A stretch of 64,000 nt of DNA from Pseudocitrobacter cyperus (GTDB lineage: Bacteria; Pseudomonadota; Gammaproteobacteria; Enterobacterales; Enterobacteriaceae). Positions 63,572 through 64,000 of this stretch are shown piece after piece; positions within the stretch are counted from its first letter, which is position 1, and each line of letters begins with the position of its first letter. Made by a program: the position numbers and the translations under genes. Under the pieces are notes generated by a model. The model was not told the origin of the DNA. It saw nothing but the letters and a program-made list of their open reading frames with translations, and made no database searches. The stretch is from the NCBI RefSeq assembly GCF_039889165.1, contig NZ_JAYMYY010000001.1, positions 992,001 through 1,056,000 on the forward strand, given 5' to 3'.

Positions 63572-64000
63572 TCAGGCAACGTCAATTTCCCAACCATCCC
63601 GCTGATGCGAAAAGAGCTTTTCCGGTAGCCGCTGAAGGCGGATCCGCTCTGCGCCCTGCCAGCGAGCAAAATCATCCAGCGCCTGTTTGATGCCCTTTTC
63701 CAGTGAGGCGCTGATCCGCGTCCCTTCTTCCAGATAAAGTGCAAAAATTTCCAGTACGCCCTCTTTACGGTGCATTTTACTGTCGATGCGCCCTACCAGC
63801 TTACCCTGATGCAATATCGGCAAAACAAAATAGCCATACTGGCGTTTCGAAGCCGGGGTATAGCATTCGAGGCGATAGGTAAAATCAAAAAACTGCTCGG
63901 CGCGTTTACGATCCCAGACGATGGGGTCGAAAGGCGAAAGTACGGTACTGTGCGTCGCCTTCAGCTTCCCTTCCGCCGCCCGAGCAAGCAGTGGCAACAT
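63572..64000 (-). CDS. ycaQ: DNA crosslink glycosylase YcaQ (N-terminus outside window)
   Basis: Only the last 142 codons are present; the gene runs off the right edge. The segment LSPFDPIVWDRKRAEQFFDFTYRLECYTPASKRQYGYFVLPIL is typical of the YcaQ/AlkZ (HTH_42) family, which excises bases from interstrand crosslinks in E. coli. The Met at the window edge is internal. It is followed by ycaR on the same strand, as in E. coli. Confidence 0.92.
   Translation of the reverse strand: MLPLLARAAEGKLKATHSTVLSPFDPIVWDRKRAEQFFDFTYRLECYTPASKRQYGYFVLPILHQGKLVGRIDSKMHRKEGVLEIFALYLEEGTRISASLEKGIKQALDDFARWQGAERIRLQRLPEKLFSHQRDGWEIDVA

Overview
The window is a chromosomal segment of a gammaproteobacterium of the family Enterobacteriaceae. 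Gene content and order match the ompA-matP-fabA-pqi-pyrD-pepN-ompF-mukB-kdsB backbone known from Escherichia coli, read here in the reverse direction. Protein lengths are almost identical to E. coli (HelD 684, YccF 148, FabA 172, PyrD 336, MukE 234 residues). The porin at 47528-48610 resembles OmpK35/OmpF of Klebsiella and Enterobacter more than E. coli OmpF, so an Enterobacter/Klebsiella-type relative is the best guess. The species cannot be fixed from the sequence alone.

Region 1 (1-5100) is accessory and surrounds the tRNA-Ser(UGA) gene serT. It holds the end of a FAD-dependent GMC dehydrogenase with its Tat-exported small subunit, a DoxX-type membrane protein, and an orphan OppA-like binding protein next to yccA. 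E. coli has the hya hydrogenase operon beside serT.

Region 2 (5290-31840) is core: yccA, tusE, acyP, rlmI, hspQ, yccU, mgsA, helD, yccF, yccS, sxy, sulA, ompA, matP, lonB, fabA, rmf, pqiABC, uup, rlmL, ycbX, zapC, pyrD and ssuE. Readable control sites include a sigma-32-like promoter before hspQ, a palindromic LexA box before sulA, adjoining FadR and FabR sites before fabA, and a PurR box plus a start-site hairpin before pyrD.

Region 3 (31870-41200) sits exactly where ssuADCB would lie between ssuE and pepN. ssuE is left as an orphan. The insert has two parts. The first is a lectin island: an IprA/YaiV-like regulator, two divergent LecA (PA-IL)-like lectin genes (one double-domain, one single-domain) across an AT-rich 630-bp gap, two small membrane proteins, a 602-residue VWA/repeat-domain protein, and a small lipoprotein at each edge. 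The second is a two-component system (membrane histidine kinase and FixJ-type regulator) followed by a secreted GlcG/HbpS-family protein. This region is the best candidate for an undescribed system.

Region 4 (41281-64000) is core again: pepN, pncB, asnS, ompF, aspC, gloC, mepK, ldtD, the mukFEB condensin operon with cmoM, elyC, ycbJ, kdsB, ycaR and the end of ycaQ. No insertion sequence, CRISPR array, prophage or broken core gene was seen.
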